Assembly: GCF_050947875.1 (NCBI RefSeq)
Contig: NC_134568.1
Span: forward strand, 262,426,115-262,490,114
Direction of reading: 5' to 3'
From: Dermacentor variabilis
Taxonomy: Eukaryota; Arthropoda; Arachnida; Ixodida; Ixodidae
DNA length: 64,000 bases
The notes beneath the pieces were generated by a model. The model was given only the letters and a program-made list of their open reading frames with translations. It was not told the DNA's origin and did not search any database. This document shows, piece after piece, positions 35,801 through 46,400 of this stretch; position 1 is the stretch's first letter, and each line of letters opens with the position of its first letter. Position numbers and translations under genes: made by a program.

Positions 35801-36057
35801 AGCACGCAATGACGCGAGGAAAGTTACACGGAGCAACAAGCAGCGGACATTTGTAACAGATATTCCTTATCCTTCAGGCAAACTCGAACGGATTATAGTA
35901 AAGTTCCAACCTGTAACTAACAGTGCTCAGATAACTGTAATACTTGTTGTCTCTTTGCTATGTTTTGGTGTAGTTTACCAGTGCTATTATTTCTTCCATG
36001 GAGAAAAACACCCTATGGTCAATGTTAATGGCGCAGAATCAAGGAAAGAAAACATCA
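32894..36057. other. Unassigned sequence; possible solo LTR at 33.9-34.5 kb
   Basis: No gene was recognised. The GC-rich block 33896-34500 is listed separately. The remainder is AT-rich with short frames only. Confidence 0.35.
33896..34500 (+). promoter_or_regulatory. Possible solo LTR or core promoter region (weak)
   Basis: A GC-rich block opens with TGTGACGGCCGCG. It holds a TATATAAGG box at 34364-34372 and, about 107 bases further on, AATAAA at 34471-34476. TATA box, GC-rich leader and a polyadenylation signal within about 110 bp is the layout of an LTR U3-R-U5. No matching second LTR, tRNA primer site or gag/pol trace was found nearby. It could also be a pol II promoter without recognisable downstream exons. 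Confidence 0.25.
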
Positions 36058-36203
36058 GGGGCCGAATTCCCAAAGCTTCTCGTTCGTAAGTATATTTACC
36101 GCTGGCCGGCCACCTTCCATAATAATATGTCAAGCACAAGGATTGGCTGTAATTTATTCCTACGAACAATTCTAGCCGAAGAGATTTTTGTGAACACGGG
36201 CCC
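36058..36203. mobile_element. MITE-like element with GGGCCC-type terminal inverted repeats, complete copy
   Basis: The left end CAGGGGCCGAATTCCCAAAG and the right end TTTTTGTGAACACGGGCCCT are near-complements over about 20 bp. The interior carries GGCCGGCCACC, a palindromic core, and CAAGGATTGGCTGTAATTTA, both shared with the fragments at 26378-26750 and 27525-27660. At about 146 bp with no coding content it fits a non-autonomous DNA transposon. The duplicated target could not be determined. Confidence 0.65.
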
Positions 36204-36840
36204 TGGTGCCTCAAACTTTTCACTACTGGAGAACTGTGAATTGCGCTAGTTGGTATTGATCGATAACTATACTATAGCGCAAACAACCAACGGCCTGGTT
36301 GCAGCAACTCGCTGAAGCGGGCCTCTCGGCCGTGTCCACGCAGTGCGGAAGCTGGGCCGATGTACTACGAGCTTCCGACCTCTCAGTGCTCCGAAGCTGC
36401 TGTGGGCGCGCGCGTGCCTTTGAAGGACAATCTGCTGGCTGTGCAGCCGAGTTCTAGCACATCCCTCTCATCACTACCAGTGCACTGCCGACTTCGTCTT
36501 TCTGAGGAAGGCCCTCCACGCTGACGCGTGCTTCCAATTAAGGCGCGTTTCCAAGTGCTCTCCTAACCGTCCTCGGGGATCACTTCGGGCACTTCCGGAA
36601 AGCACTGTTCCTTGGCCGTGTACACGCGTACGCATTAAGGAATTAAGAAGCTGCGTCCCCTTGCTCGCGATTCAGAGTCCGATCCAAAGTGGCCCAGAAT
36701 TAAGCACCACTCTTCGAACGTATGCCCACCTATATGTGATTTTTGTGATTTATGCGTAGATCGCCAAAATACAACACGTATTTGATCATGTCTTCACGGA
36801 TTCGTGAGGCACAAGTTGTACCTGACCTTCCAATAAGGAA
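36204..36840. other. GC-rich sequence, possibly the 3' region of the minus-strand LINE
   Basis: It lies directly downstream, in the minus sense, of the RNase H end of the LINE at 36841-41370. It could contain that LINE's degraded zinc-knuckle end and 3' UTR, but I could not read a convincing knuckle. Confidence 0.3.
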
Positions 36841-37570
36841 TTAGTAGGCTTTCGTAAAAACCACTCCTAACCAGAGGCGGCCCAGTAAAGTTGCATCATG
36901 GCGGGAGAAGTGCGATAAAATCGGCAGCTTCAGGATCCCGCCTGTGAAAACGAGTCCGAGATAATCGAGCTGTTGCACGAACCCTGCGTCTTGCCGTGAG
37001 CAAGTACACGAACCTCCCCCCCCCCCCCCCCGCTGTGACTGTTCTCGACAAGGGAATGAGAAGTGTATGTGCTCCTTTATGGGCTGACCGGGCGGCATCA
37101 TCAACAAGATCGTTAACAATGCCACGTTGCCCTGGAAGCGATTAGAAGATGATGTGATGCTCCTTCGTGAGGGCTTGACGGACAACTTTTCTAGTCTCAA
37201 GCACCACCTATTCATTAGTCTTGCGTCGTAAGCCTGACTACAGGTGCTGAAGGGCTACCTTGGAGTAACAAAAAATACCCACTTTCAAGGTTGTGCTTGC
37301 ACGATGTAATTAACAGCAGCAGCACGTAGGGCGGCAAGTTCTGTTGCTGTGGAGGACGTTGTCTCGGAAACTTAGAACTTCATTGTGACAACAGCGCCTG
37401 TGGAACTGGGGGCTCAGGCAGATCCGTAGGTGTAAATGCATATTCTTTGTCCATGTGACTGGTTCAATAATAGCAAAGTCAACTATCGCAGACCCACTGT
37501 TGGATGACGTGTCTTCTTCGCAATTCCCGGAATTGTGAGGCGTACTTGTGGTTGGTGTAAGCACCATTGG
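36841..37570 (-). pseudogene. I-group LINE RNase H end and linker
   Basis: From 37215 the frame carries the region around GNVALLTILLMMPPGQP, a shifted reading of the H-C-G-I-x-G-N-x-x-A-D block. CTCSRQDAGFVQQLDYLGLV follows, and then FSRHDATLLGRLWLGVVFTK. The last is the same post-RNase H helix seen at 1-602 (CEASLLHRLWLGVAFAKAST). The equivalence to that better preserved copy makes the assignment secure. The poly-C run at 37017-37031 shifts the frame. Confidence 0.7.
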
Positions 37571-37729
37571 GGTAACAGTGTTCTTGCTGCTGGTGTGAAG
37601 CCCGATGGAAGGAACCCTTGATGAAATTTTGAAAATATCGCTGGAGGTCTTAGCGACACTAAAGCAGCAATATAGTGATTGGAGACACGGCAGAGATGTC
37701 GAATGTCTGCTCTGAAGTTGTCAAGTGTA

Positions 37730-39275
37730 ATTTATGTTGGAATCAGATGGTCTCTAGCAATCATGAATGTTGCATGAGTCGAGGCGCAGCGTGGTATTCC
37801 AAGAAACGTGTGTAGAGCCTGGCCTTGCAAACTCTTGAGGGTGTGAATATTTACTTTGCATGTGTTCGCCAGAACAGGCAAGCTGTATCGTAAAGAGCTC
37901 AGAAATAGTGCTCTGTACAACTACAGCATGGACCGTAGCGACGCGCCCCATGTTTTTCCACACAGGAATTTCATTATATATGAACAATCTAAATTAGTCT
38001 GCGCTTCAGGTAGATGCAGTGGGGGCTCCAGAGAAAATCCCTGTCAATAATCACACTTAAGAATTGATTAGACTTCCGGTATGCGATAACCTGGCCATTG
38101 AGAGAAACAGGGTACAGTGCCAAGAGCTTGCGCGTAAACGCAATTATTGGACATTTTTCGGCGGAGACAGCAAGACCTTGTTTTGGGAGATGAACAAGTG
38201 AGGGTGGCTGTCCATCGAATTCTTGCGCGAACTTGATTACCAGTCACCGCAGAAGACCAGACGCATATCGTCAGTCTGTACTGATAGGCGAACTTTCTTA
38301 GCTAAAAGGCCGACCATAGTTAGGTTAAACATAGCAGTGCTTAATACCCCACACAGTGGGACGCCACCAAATGTATAATAGTTGGAAGTCTTCGGTTTGC
38401 ACAAAGAAAGACTTTCTCGTCAAATAGTCGTAGATCCAGAGACATATTCGACCACCGATTCTGAAAAGTTCTAATTACTCGAGCATCGCTTCCTGTTTGA
38501 AATCAACTTACACCTCTTTTATATCAACAGAGTGCCACTGATATGCGCTTGAGGCCTTTTTGTTGCTGGCCAAACGTTGGGAGGTCAATAACATTTTCTA
38601 TTCATGATCTGCCTTGCCAGAAGCCCGTGATGGAGTTAGCGTACACATTGTGGCATTCGAGATAGCATTCTAAGCGTGCAACGATCCTAATTTCTATTAC
38701 TTTCCCTTTGAAGCTTGCCAGGGCAATAGGGCAAAGTGACGCCAAGTCAAATGACGACTTTCCTTGTTTAAGTAGCGGTATAAGCCGACTTATCTTCCAC
38801 TGCTCGGGAACAAAGCCGTCATGTCTTGAGTGCACGCTTGTAGTAATTCAACAGCTGTCGCCTGGCCTCTGGTCCAAAATAGGCTAGAACAGCATATGTG
38901 ATGCCGCCGTCCCCTGGTGAAGATGAACATCGAGAAGAAGCCAAAGAGGTGTCAAGTTCTTCTATAGTAACGGAAATTTCCGTTTCTGCGATGCGAGACA
39001 CAGAGAAGACACATCTTCGGCGTTAGGGGCGACACACACGCCAGCAATTCACGCACAAAATCATTCGCAACCTCAAGCTGCGTCCGGCAGTGATGTAGGG
39101 CTAAGGCCATGAAAGGATGTCGATGTTGGGGATACGAGCACAGGTCAAGGACAGTCCTCCATATATATGACAGTGGTTTACGAGGGTCCAGTGATTCACG
39201 AAACGACTTCGAACGTCCTTCCTGCAATTTGTCCAAACAGCGCTGGATTTTCTTATGCGTTCTACGTGCCAATTT
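37730..39275 (-). pseudogene. I-group LINE reverse transcriptase remnant
   Basis: Blocks in order: RTHKKIQRCLDKLQEGRSKS (39265), SSPGDGGITYAVLAYFGPEA (38910, expected AAGPDGITY), FVPEQWKISRLIPLLKQGKS (38815), LCPIALASFKGKVIE (RT motif 1-2) and NSITGFWQGRS. Near 38450-38350 a damaged motif B (GVPLCGVLS) appears. Near 38275 SVQTDDMRLVF stands for SIYADDICIW, so motif C is QTDD. The thumb piece YRALFLSSLRYSLPVLANTC and ALHTFLGIPRCASTHATFMI lies at 37920-37750. Multiple frameshifts are present. Confidence 0.75.
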
Positions 39276-39479
39276 GAGGTCACAAATTGCATTCGTGCGC
39301 CTGTATCTCCTTTCAGCTCATCATCGACGTTCACGTAGGCTGTCCAATTCATGTCTAAATCGAAACGGTTCGCTGTCAACGTTACAAGGCCTGAAGCATC
39401 TTTCACTGCCTGTGTGATGGTATCCTCCAAGTTATGGCCAAGGTCTTCTTGACGTGCACTTTCAATATGTAGCTTAAAT

Positions 39480-40100
39480 TTAGACCAGTCAATTCTTCGT
39501 ACTGCATTCGACGAGGAGAAAGTGTTTAGCCCGCTGATCCGCTCGTAAGTGAGAACATGGTCACTCCCAAGCGTTTCTATGTCTGAATATAACTGAAATA
39601 CCAGAGTCTAATCCACAAAACTGCTGTACTTAAGGCCTCGAAGGTACGTAGGACTGCCATTATTCATGAAACAAGGGTCCTGATCACAGTCAAATGACAC
39701 CAAATTCCTGTCTCTGGAATTGATTGTTGAGCTACCCCAGAATGAGGGCTGCGCGCTGAAGTCGCCCGTTGTAATCTAAGGACCCCTGGTCTGTAATAAC
39801 ATGTGTCATCGTCTATCCCGTTCAAATCGTCCTGACTTGGATATGTAAACACCAATGAGCGTGAATGGCACGTGCTTCCTTCTTACACGTAGGTGAAGGT
39901 ATATTGATTGTCGCCATGTGGTTGTACTGTGGGGCGGACATACCTAAAATCCATGCGAATGTAAATGACAACTCTGCTGAGCTCGTCGCACGTCGAAAAA
40001 AGAAATGTTTTCTACCCTGACAGTTTGATAGGAGTAAGTACGTAAGGTTCGCCAATAACGATTATGGGAATCCGATTTTGAATATATATTAGCGGAAGGA
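39480..40100 (-). pseudogene. I-group LINE endonuclease domain remnant
   Basis: From 39780 downward the minus strand reads ITTGDFSAQPSFWGSSTINS, where GDF-S/N-A is the catalytic block. It continues through NNGSPTYLRGLKYSSFVD to ETLGSDHVLTYERISG, the terminal S-D-H motif. The same three blocks are readable in the element at 57225 (LDFNAHHVMWVSAYCD, LNDGSVTFLRGFNYSSCLD, TRGSDNFPI). Several stops interrupt. Confidence 0.75.
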
Positions 40101-40199
40101 TGAGGTGCGGGACCTCAATTCCTTAGGCGGTCCACTTTAAAATCGAAAAATGTGTGCCCACATTGCGAAATGACAGTGTTTGACCAGCCATGGTGTCTA

Positions 40200-41370
40200 C
40201 TCAAGGCTTTCAAGTACTGGATTTAGAGCATCCAGTACCTACAGTGCACTGGCGGTGTACGAGCTGGCGGTGTACGGCGGTGTATGAGCTGGCGGTGTAC
40301 TAAGCTTGCCGAGGGTTGCGCGAACGGCGTTCATCAGTGGTCGAAGCATTACAATCACTTGTTTATCCTTTTCAGGCAGTTTATCGGTGTGAAGTTCAGA
40401 ATTCAAGGTTGCCGATGTGCACTGCAAGTTTGCAGGAGGCTGTGGCTTTGGCAACTTCGACCAAGCTGGCATCAGCCACAGCCTTTTTTTTTATTCTGGC
40501 TCCTGTCAGCCGCGACAGGTCTGGGCGGCAAGGAAGGTGGAGAAACAGAGCATGGGACGGACGTTGTAGAGGCCCTGACTTTGTTTAATGAAGGACGGCG
40601 ATTATATCGCCTCCCGATGAGATGAATGGTCTCTCTTCGTTTGTTTTAAGACGTTCTTTAGGCTTCGGTAGGAAATGCTGCGCAGGATGCCGAAAGTGGC
40701 CCACATTTGGCATACAAATGTAGACAGTCACTCTTGAACATTATCTTCAAGCAACGTGAGTTGCCCAGATGGGTAACACTCGCGATGACAGCAACTTCAT
40801 TGGCTGGCTTGACCAGAACGTCTAAGTCGGAGCTGGGAATGCGGCATCTGCATCGTAGTTGATACCGGTGGCGACGTCAGAGCCGAGCGGGATATGAGAA
40901 TGGTCCGTCATTCCATCCAGCTCGTTGACGTTGCGCAGTGTATTCAGCGCGGACGCATGCGCAACGTCAATCGGCAGGACGTTCTTAAGTGTATTCACTC
41001 AAATGTCGGTAATTTCATTCGGCAGCAATCCCTCCAGCAGCACTAAAACAGATTGCCTGTTGAGGCTCTTCATGTCGTTGGGCACAGCGGGAACAAAAAG
41101 GAGTGTGTTGGCCATAGGCCTACGTAGCGTTCTTTCATTCAATGGGCTCAAAAATGAAGAAGTCGTGGCGTTTCGTTGTTGTGAGCCTTACGTATCACAA
41201 GTTCGAAATCGTTGTCGGAAATCTGCTCCCTGTTCAGCGAGTAGGCACGGGTGTCCCCACTGTTAGAGTCGCTTTGAGGGCCAGTTCGATTTCTGGACGC
41301 GGCCACCGCTGACGTCACCGGACCTGGCAGATGTCCGAGGTGTCCCACGTCCATCGCCGACTAACAAAGA
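40200..41370 (-). pseudogene. I-group LINE ORF1 (Gag-like) remnant
   Basis: From 41250 the minus strand reads ISDNDFELVIRKAHNNE, then NTLLFVPAVPNDMKSLNRQS and VLVLLEGLLPNEITDI. Further pieces follow after stops (GDVATGINYD type, then KKKAVADASLVEVAKATAS). The order and spacing, directly upstream of an endonuclease, fit ORF1 of I-group LINEs, a nucleic-acid-binding protein. I could not identify the CCHC knuckles, so the assignment leans on context. Confidence 0.55.
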
Positions 41371-41467
41371 AGCGAAGTTCCAGAAATAAACGTATAATTC
41401 CACAAACGAGGCAGGAGATACTCAAACGCAAAAGGATAGAAAGTTGGGCGAGTTGGTACGGTAACAT

Positions 41468-41585
41468 ATTCTTGCTTTGTAGAGCGAAGTGACACACACA
41501 CAGACTAAAAGAAGACAGGACGAGCGCTCGGCCTGTCTTCTTCTAGTCTGTGTGTGTGTGCCACTTCGCGCTACAAACCAAGAAT
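41468..41585. repeat. Foldback (hairpin) element with GACAGGACGAGCGCT core
   Basis: The left arm 41468-41527 (ATTCTTGCTTTGTAGAGCGA, ACACACAGACTAAAAGAAGA, CAGGACGAGCGCT) is almost perfectly complementary to the right arm 41528-41585. There is practically no loop, so it is a near-perfect palindrome of about 118 bp. The motif order, GCGC then a GT-rich stretch, AGACAGGAC and AGCGC, is the same as in the ends at 63762 and in the tail at 15442-15525. Confidence 0.85.
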
Positions 41586-41767
41586 AAGATACTCAAACGT
41601 CGGAGTCGAAGTCCTCTCTGTCTAATGGGCGGAAGAGTCGTGGAAATTGAGGGAATCAACTTTATGCAAGTAACTATCTTGTAGAGCTAGCGGACACTGA
41701 AGTTAAAAAATACATAATTTTTTTATTATTGTCATTAAAATACGACACCATGATGAACAAGAAGTAA

Positions 41768-42010
41768 CTAAAAATTAAATTCGGATGTTACGTGCCAAAA
41801 CTACGATACGATTATGAGGCGCACTGCGTAGTGGTGGACTCCGGATTAGACTTGACCACCTGGGATGCTTCAACATGCGTCGAATGCACGGTACACTAGC
41901 GTTTTTGCATTCTGGCCCCATAGGAATGCGGCCGCCGCGGCCGAACAATCGAACTCGTTACCTCAAGCTCAGCAGCGCAATACCATAGCCTCTGAGCTAC
42001 CGCGGCGGGT
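41768..42010 (-). mobile_element. tRNA-derived SINE (Ruka-like), copy 3
   Basis: In the minus sense the head starts at 42010 (ACCCGCCGCGGTAGCTCAGA). It keeps TATGGTATTGCGCTGCTGAG and a B box equivalent GTTCGATTGTTCGG. The body shows TGCAAAAACGCTAGTGTACC, the CCCAGGTGGTCAAGTCTAAT block, CCGGAGTCCACCACTACGC and the end GGCACGTAACATCCGAATTT. Confidence 0.8.
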
Positions 42011-42049
42011 ACGTGTACAGAAGTGGCAAAGAAAGTGTGGGAGGAAAAC

Positions 42050-42128
42050 GAAAGACGCCATAGCTCAATTAGTACAACGAGGCACACGTGATGCGAAGGA
42101 TGCAGTTTCGGCTCCCATCAGTGGTAAG
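42050..42128 (+). mobile_element. tRNA-like SINE head of a second family
   Basis: GACGCCATAGCTCAATTAGT resembles a tRNA 5' half with the A box, and GATGCAGTTTCGGCTCCCAT stands where a B box (GGTTCGATTCC type) should be. No body or tail could be defined before the LINE 5' region begins. Confidence 0.4.
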
Positions 42129-42130
42129 AT

Positions 42131-42550
42131 GCCATTTAGATGCCATTGTAAGGTGCCAGAGGCGCCGACAGGATGGCGGAGGCACCGACAGGATGGCAGG
42201 CTCACACTTGCCTTTTATTACGCTGCAGTTACTCGCTACCTTCATCGCTGGTTTCCGGGGCGCTGTTCTACTGGATTCGCGTGGCGAGCCTAACGTCTGT
42301 GCTTCCGTGGCCGGCAAATTCGGTGAACCTGTTCCCGCCACACTCTAGCCGGATCGAAGTTGTCACCAAATCTGCATCTGGAACGACACCCCATTTGTAT
42401 CTCCGGCTCACCACTGCGCAACCGCGACAAGCTCGACAGCGCCAGCAGCGGGACGCTTAAAGGCAGGCAGTACACTCTGGACAGTCAGAGGGCACGGAGG
42501 CACCGACAGGAGGACAGGCTCACACTTGTTTCTTTTTTTTTTACGATACA
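42131..42550 (+). repeat. LINE 5' region containing two related blocks about 318 bp apart
   Basis: GGCACCGACAGGATGGCAGG plus CTCACACTTG (42181-42210) recurs as GGCACCGACAGGAGGACAGG plus CTCACACTTG at about 42499-42528. In both places a T-rich stretch and TTACG(C/A)T(G/A)CAG follow. Just upstream of the first block AGGCGCCGACAGGATGGCGG is itself repeated once. Repeated 5' monomers act as internal promoters in some LINEs; here the function is inferred. Confidence 0.5.
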
Positions 42551-43172
42551 GGTCAGTTACATTTCCAAACTGACACTTCTTTGCTTTAAATCTAGTAATC
42601 GCTTCGTTGTCGTGCTTCCGTACCCAGAAGCCTTGAGTGACCCGTTCTGTTCCTTGTTTGTTTCACTGTGTGGTGACGTGGAAAGCAATCCTGGCCCATC
42701 CAAGGACGAACTACTTGCTTAAGTACTCAAAGCCGTGAGGGACTTAAATGAAAGATCTATTAGAATAAACTCTGTACAAAATTCTATGTCGAAGACAATT
42801 CATGAGCTGAAATAACAGCAAAAAACCGCTTCAGATGCTATATCCGACATCGATCAGAGACTGCAGCAAGTAGAAAGCCAGACGGTATCCTTGATCAATG
42901 GAAACAGGATGTCAGCTTATTGCGCGAGAAGATTGAAAGTGTAGTAACTGATACGAACACTCTTCGTGCGCGACTTGATGGCGCGGAAGATCGCTCACGT
43001 CGCGACAATCAGTTTTCTTTTTTCGGTGTACCGGATACTCGAACAGAGAATCCCGTGCAGTCAGAGGAGAAAGCCCAAGATTTGACAAATAACACATTAA
43101 AAGTCAGTTTAACAAGCGACCACACAGCGCTCACATCGCTTCCCTCAACGAAAATCGCGGCCGTTAATAGTT
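42360..43172 (+). pseudogene. CR1-like LINE ORF1: 2A-like motif, coiled coil, L1-ORF1-like segment
   Basis: The first open piece (42360-42722) ends with a leucine-rich stretch FCSLFVSLC followed by GDVESNPGP (42672-42698), a full match to the 2A consensus D-x-E-x-N-P-G-P. Two in-frame stops (42720, about 42810) follow, and the same frame continues as a heptad-type helix (ISDIDQRLQQVESQTVSLI). After a frameshift the helix runs on (LLREKIESVVTDTNTLRARL) into EDRSRRDNQFSFFGVPDTR, the same type of block as the start of the RNA-binding part of L1 ORF1 proteins (EDRSRRNN..FGVPE). 2A-like motifs at the start of non-LTR retrotransposon proteins are known from other organisms; they separate the upstream peptide by ribosome skipping or act as a signal. 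Confidence 0.75.
42672..42698 (+). other. 2A-like (ribosome-skipping) motif
   Basis: The codons read G-D-V-E-S-N-P-G-P, with skipping expected between the last Gly and Pro. The upstream residues are hydrophobic and Leu/Cys-rich, as usual for such motifs. The active residues D, E, N, P, G and P are all unchanged, although the surrounding ORF is broken. Confidence 0.8.
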
Positions 43173-43539
43173 AGGTTTTCCTCTTATAAAACCAAAGAAC
43201 AAGTTGTGTCTACGCGTTCTCTTCTAAAAGGGAGCAGCCTGACGGTGAGCGAAGACTTCGGTGAGCCCCCCCCCCCCCCCCCCCAACGCGAAATATAAGA
43301 AATAAGTTAACGGAATATGGCAAAGGACTAAAGGCACCCTACAGGCTTCGTTACAAAAGACTATTCGTGGGAGAAAATTGTTACGGCTATGACCTAGGTA
43401 ACGATGTTGTCTACGAGATAACGCCACGACACAGAAATTCCGACTCTTGAATTATTCGGTCAAGTCTTGTCTTACAGAACTCGCGATAGCAAAACGAGGG
43501 GGGGGGGGGGGGGGGGGGGGGTTCCTGCACTTTTTCGAG

Positions 43540-44230
43540 ATATGTTATCTCCGTTGTATTCTCTAATAATCGCAATATATCTAATAAAAGGGCCGAATTG
43601 TCTTCTCTGGTTGATGACACTGATGCTGACATAATAGCGATAACTGAAACTTGGCTGATTGACATAATCACAAACGAGAAATTGTTTCATTGCCGTAAAA
43701 AATACGTTCTGTATCAGAATGCAGAATTGAGACAATTAAGGGCGGTGTATTGCTTGCTGTTAGTAAATACGTTGAGTGCTTTAATATACCGATAATCGCT
43801 GAAGTTGAACCCGTCTGGTGTTGCTTAGCCATTAATTTCAAGATAAAAAAAAATTCTTAAGCGTCTGCTACCGGCCACCCTCGAATAGTTCATTTTGTGA
43901 TCACCTGCGTGATTGTCTAAATCAATTAACAGTAAGATTCCCCGGAGCACAGATAATTCTTATAGGTCACTTTAATTTTCCTAACATAAGCTAGCCCAGC
44001 ACATGTCCCTTCTCCAACCCATCATCCGGTGAGGCTGATCAGTTTATCGCTATTTGTCCTGATTTTGCCGTAGTAAAAACGGTCGTTCTTCCAACACGTG
44101 TAGCCAGGCACTACATCATCCTTACTTCATCTCGTGCATACATCATCAGCTGATATTATATCCCCAATAACGCACTTACCTAGCATTAGCGACCATGATA
44201 CACTACATTTTACAATCACGATATCACTAC
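43540..44230 (+). pseudogene. CR1-like LINE endonuclease domain remnant
   Basis: SNNRNISNKRAELSSLVDDT and DADIIAITETWLID (43598-43663) are the N-terminal strands with the catalytic Glu of TETW. Near 43945 LIGHFNFPNIS stands for the L-x-G-D-F-N-x-P motif, with Asp replaced by His. Near 44187 ISDHDTLHFTI is the terminal S-D-H-D motif. The middle is broken by stops and small deletions. Confidence 0.75.
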
Positions 44231-44639
44231 CATTGAAACGTAAATGATTTTAACAAACAAAATATTATAGAACTTCTCTGTAATAAACAACGAACTTGCT
44301 TCCTTTCTTGACACGTTCCTACTCGACCATCTCGATCGTTCTGTCGAGACGAATTGGCGCCTATTTAAAGAAGAAGTATCTGATCTAATTAATCGTTATA
44401 TTCCAGTCTGACGTGTATATTCAAATAGTAACGCACCATTGTATAACAGGCACGTTAACAGACTATGTAACAAAAATAAACGCATATTTCGCAACGCTAA
44501 ACGGTCACTAAACCCTGAACACTGGTTCTGATACAAATCCGCTTCCGCCACGTACTTTTCTAACATAAGGTCTGCGAGTTTTCCTACTACAACCTTACTC
44601 TTCCTAAGCTACCGAAAACTAACAGTAATTAGGCATTCT

Positions 44640-46400
44640 GGAGTTCTATGAAAGGAGATAGCACTAGAAATATCACCCTAATTTCACCAACTGGGAATGC
44701 AATCACCGACCACGCATGCGCTGATGTGCTAAATGACACGTTCGTTCAGGCCTTTTCGCCGTCTTCGCATGTTGCTCCTCCTCCCGGAATACGACCTAAA
44801 ATATACCCCCAGATGGATCCCATAGCATCTAATAGTAGCGGTATTAAATCAATCATAACTAAATCAGAATTAAAATCGTCATGGGGTGTTGATGGAATTA
44901 ACAATAAATTTTTACACAGTACTAGCGTGCATTGCTCTATGAGTTTAGAATTGATTATTTGTCAATCGTTTCGCAACGTCACATTGCCTTTAGATTGGAA
45001 AACGGCTAAAATCATTCCAATTAATAACTCTGATAATACGCATAACCCTGCTAATTATAGACCCATTAGTTTGACTTCAGTGCCCTGTAAGATAGTGGAG
45101 CACGTAATTTATTCTCATGTGATCAATCATCTTCAATCTAGCAATTTCTTTACATCTAGCCAACATGGTTTTCGGAAAACATTATCCTGTGATACCTAGC
45201 TTCTTTTTTTACTAACGACTTGCATTCCAACTTGGACGCAGGATTTCTTTCGGACCGGCCTGGCGCTCTTTGACCACATTTGGCCCTTGCACCACAAAAC
45301 ACCACATTCATCCATTTCTTTCGAACTGTATTTTCTTGATTTCGCTAAAGCATTTAAAAAAGTACACCATACATTACTGCTACATTAACTCAGGGCATTA
45401 AACATTGATACAAATGCACTTAATTGGATAAAAGCATTTCTAACACGCAGCATGCAAATTGTAAGCGCTAATGAAGTTAATTCAAGTCTAACACCCGTCA
45501 TATCTGTCGCTCCACAAGGGTCTGTACTTGAGCCGCTGTTATTTTTCATGTACGTTAATGATTTACCTGATAGCATTTCGTCTAAAATTTGTCTTTTTTG
45601 CAGATGACTGCGTAATATATAGCAAAATTACTAATGACACTAATATTTCCTCTGTTCACGACGATTTAAGCACACTGCATGACAGGACTATAAAATGGCA
45701 CATGCAACTTAACGTCAAGAAATGTAAATTCGATGCGAATATCCCGTACTACTGAAGCTTTTCCTGCCTATTTACTTGATAACATTCTTTTAGAGAGCGT
45801 CAGAAACTACAAATATATAGGCGTCCATATACCTGTAACCTATCCTGGATGTACCATATAAACTTTATAACGAGAAAAACTAATCGCACGCTTGGATATC
45901 TTCGCAGAAACTTCTCGCTCACACCATTATCACTCAAACAATCGTTATACACGACATATGTTTGTCCATAGTGGGAATATGCATCAGCAGTATGGGACCC
46001 ACATCATGCGCCATCTCAATTAACTGCCTCGAAAGCGTCCAGAATCGCTCCGTTTAGTTTATACTAACTAATTACCATCGTACGGCAAGCGTAACACAAA
46101 TGAAGACTACACTGACCCTACCTTCGCTTTGAACCCGCAGGAAGCAATGACGCCTATGCTTATTTCATAAGATTTACTACCAGAACGCAGCGCTTTCGTC
46201 GCCATGGATTAATCCAGCAACATACATCTCTTCACGTAGATATCATACGCAAAAGGTACATGTGCCTCTCTCTAACACACTAACATATTCGCAATCATTT
46301 TTACCCAAAGCAAGCAATGGATGGAATGGTCTGCCAGTATCTATTGTTAGCATAAGTAATTCTGTTCAATTTAGAGATGCTTTATTGAACTACATCTAAA
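44640..46400 (+). pseudogene. CR1-like LINE reverse transcriptase and C-terminal region
   Basis: The open piece 44648-45199 reads ITDHACADVLNDTFVQAFSP, SSWGVDGINNKFLHSTS, WKTAKIIPINNSDNTHNPAN, YRPISLTSVPCKIVEHVIYS (RT motifs 1-2) and SSQHGFRKTLSCDT. After shifts, YFLDFAKAFKKVHHTLL (near 45330) is motif A with its Asp. VAPQGSVLEPLLFFMYVNDL (near 45510) is motif B, and FADDCVIYSKI (near 45598) is motif C with both catalytic Asp intact. The C-terminus keeps NGWNGLPVSI (46318) and ends near 46398. It is the only copy in the window with an intact motif C, although frameshifts still inactivate it. Confidence 0.8.

Larger units (their letters stand above)
36841..41370 (-). mobile_element. I-group LINE with ORF1 and ORF2 (endonuclease, RT, RNase H), decayed
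   Basis: Reading down from 41370, an ORF1-like region (41370-40200) is followed by an endonuclease (40100-39480), RT (39270-37730) and RNase H with its following linker (37570-36841). It is the most complete I-group copy in the window, but it is heavily broken by stops and frameshifts. The C-terminal knuckle and the 3' end were not located. Confidence 0.8.

Noticed and set aside
43411..43735. Poly-proline frames on the minus strand
   Set aside because: They are translations of the poly-G run at 43499-43520 inside the LINE.
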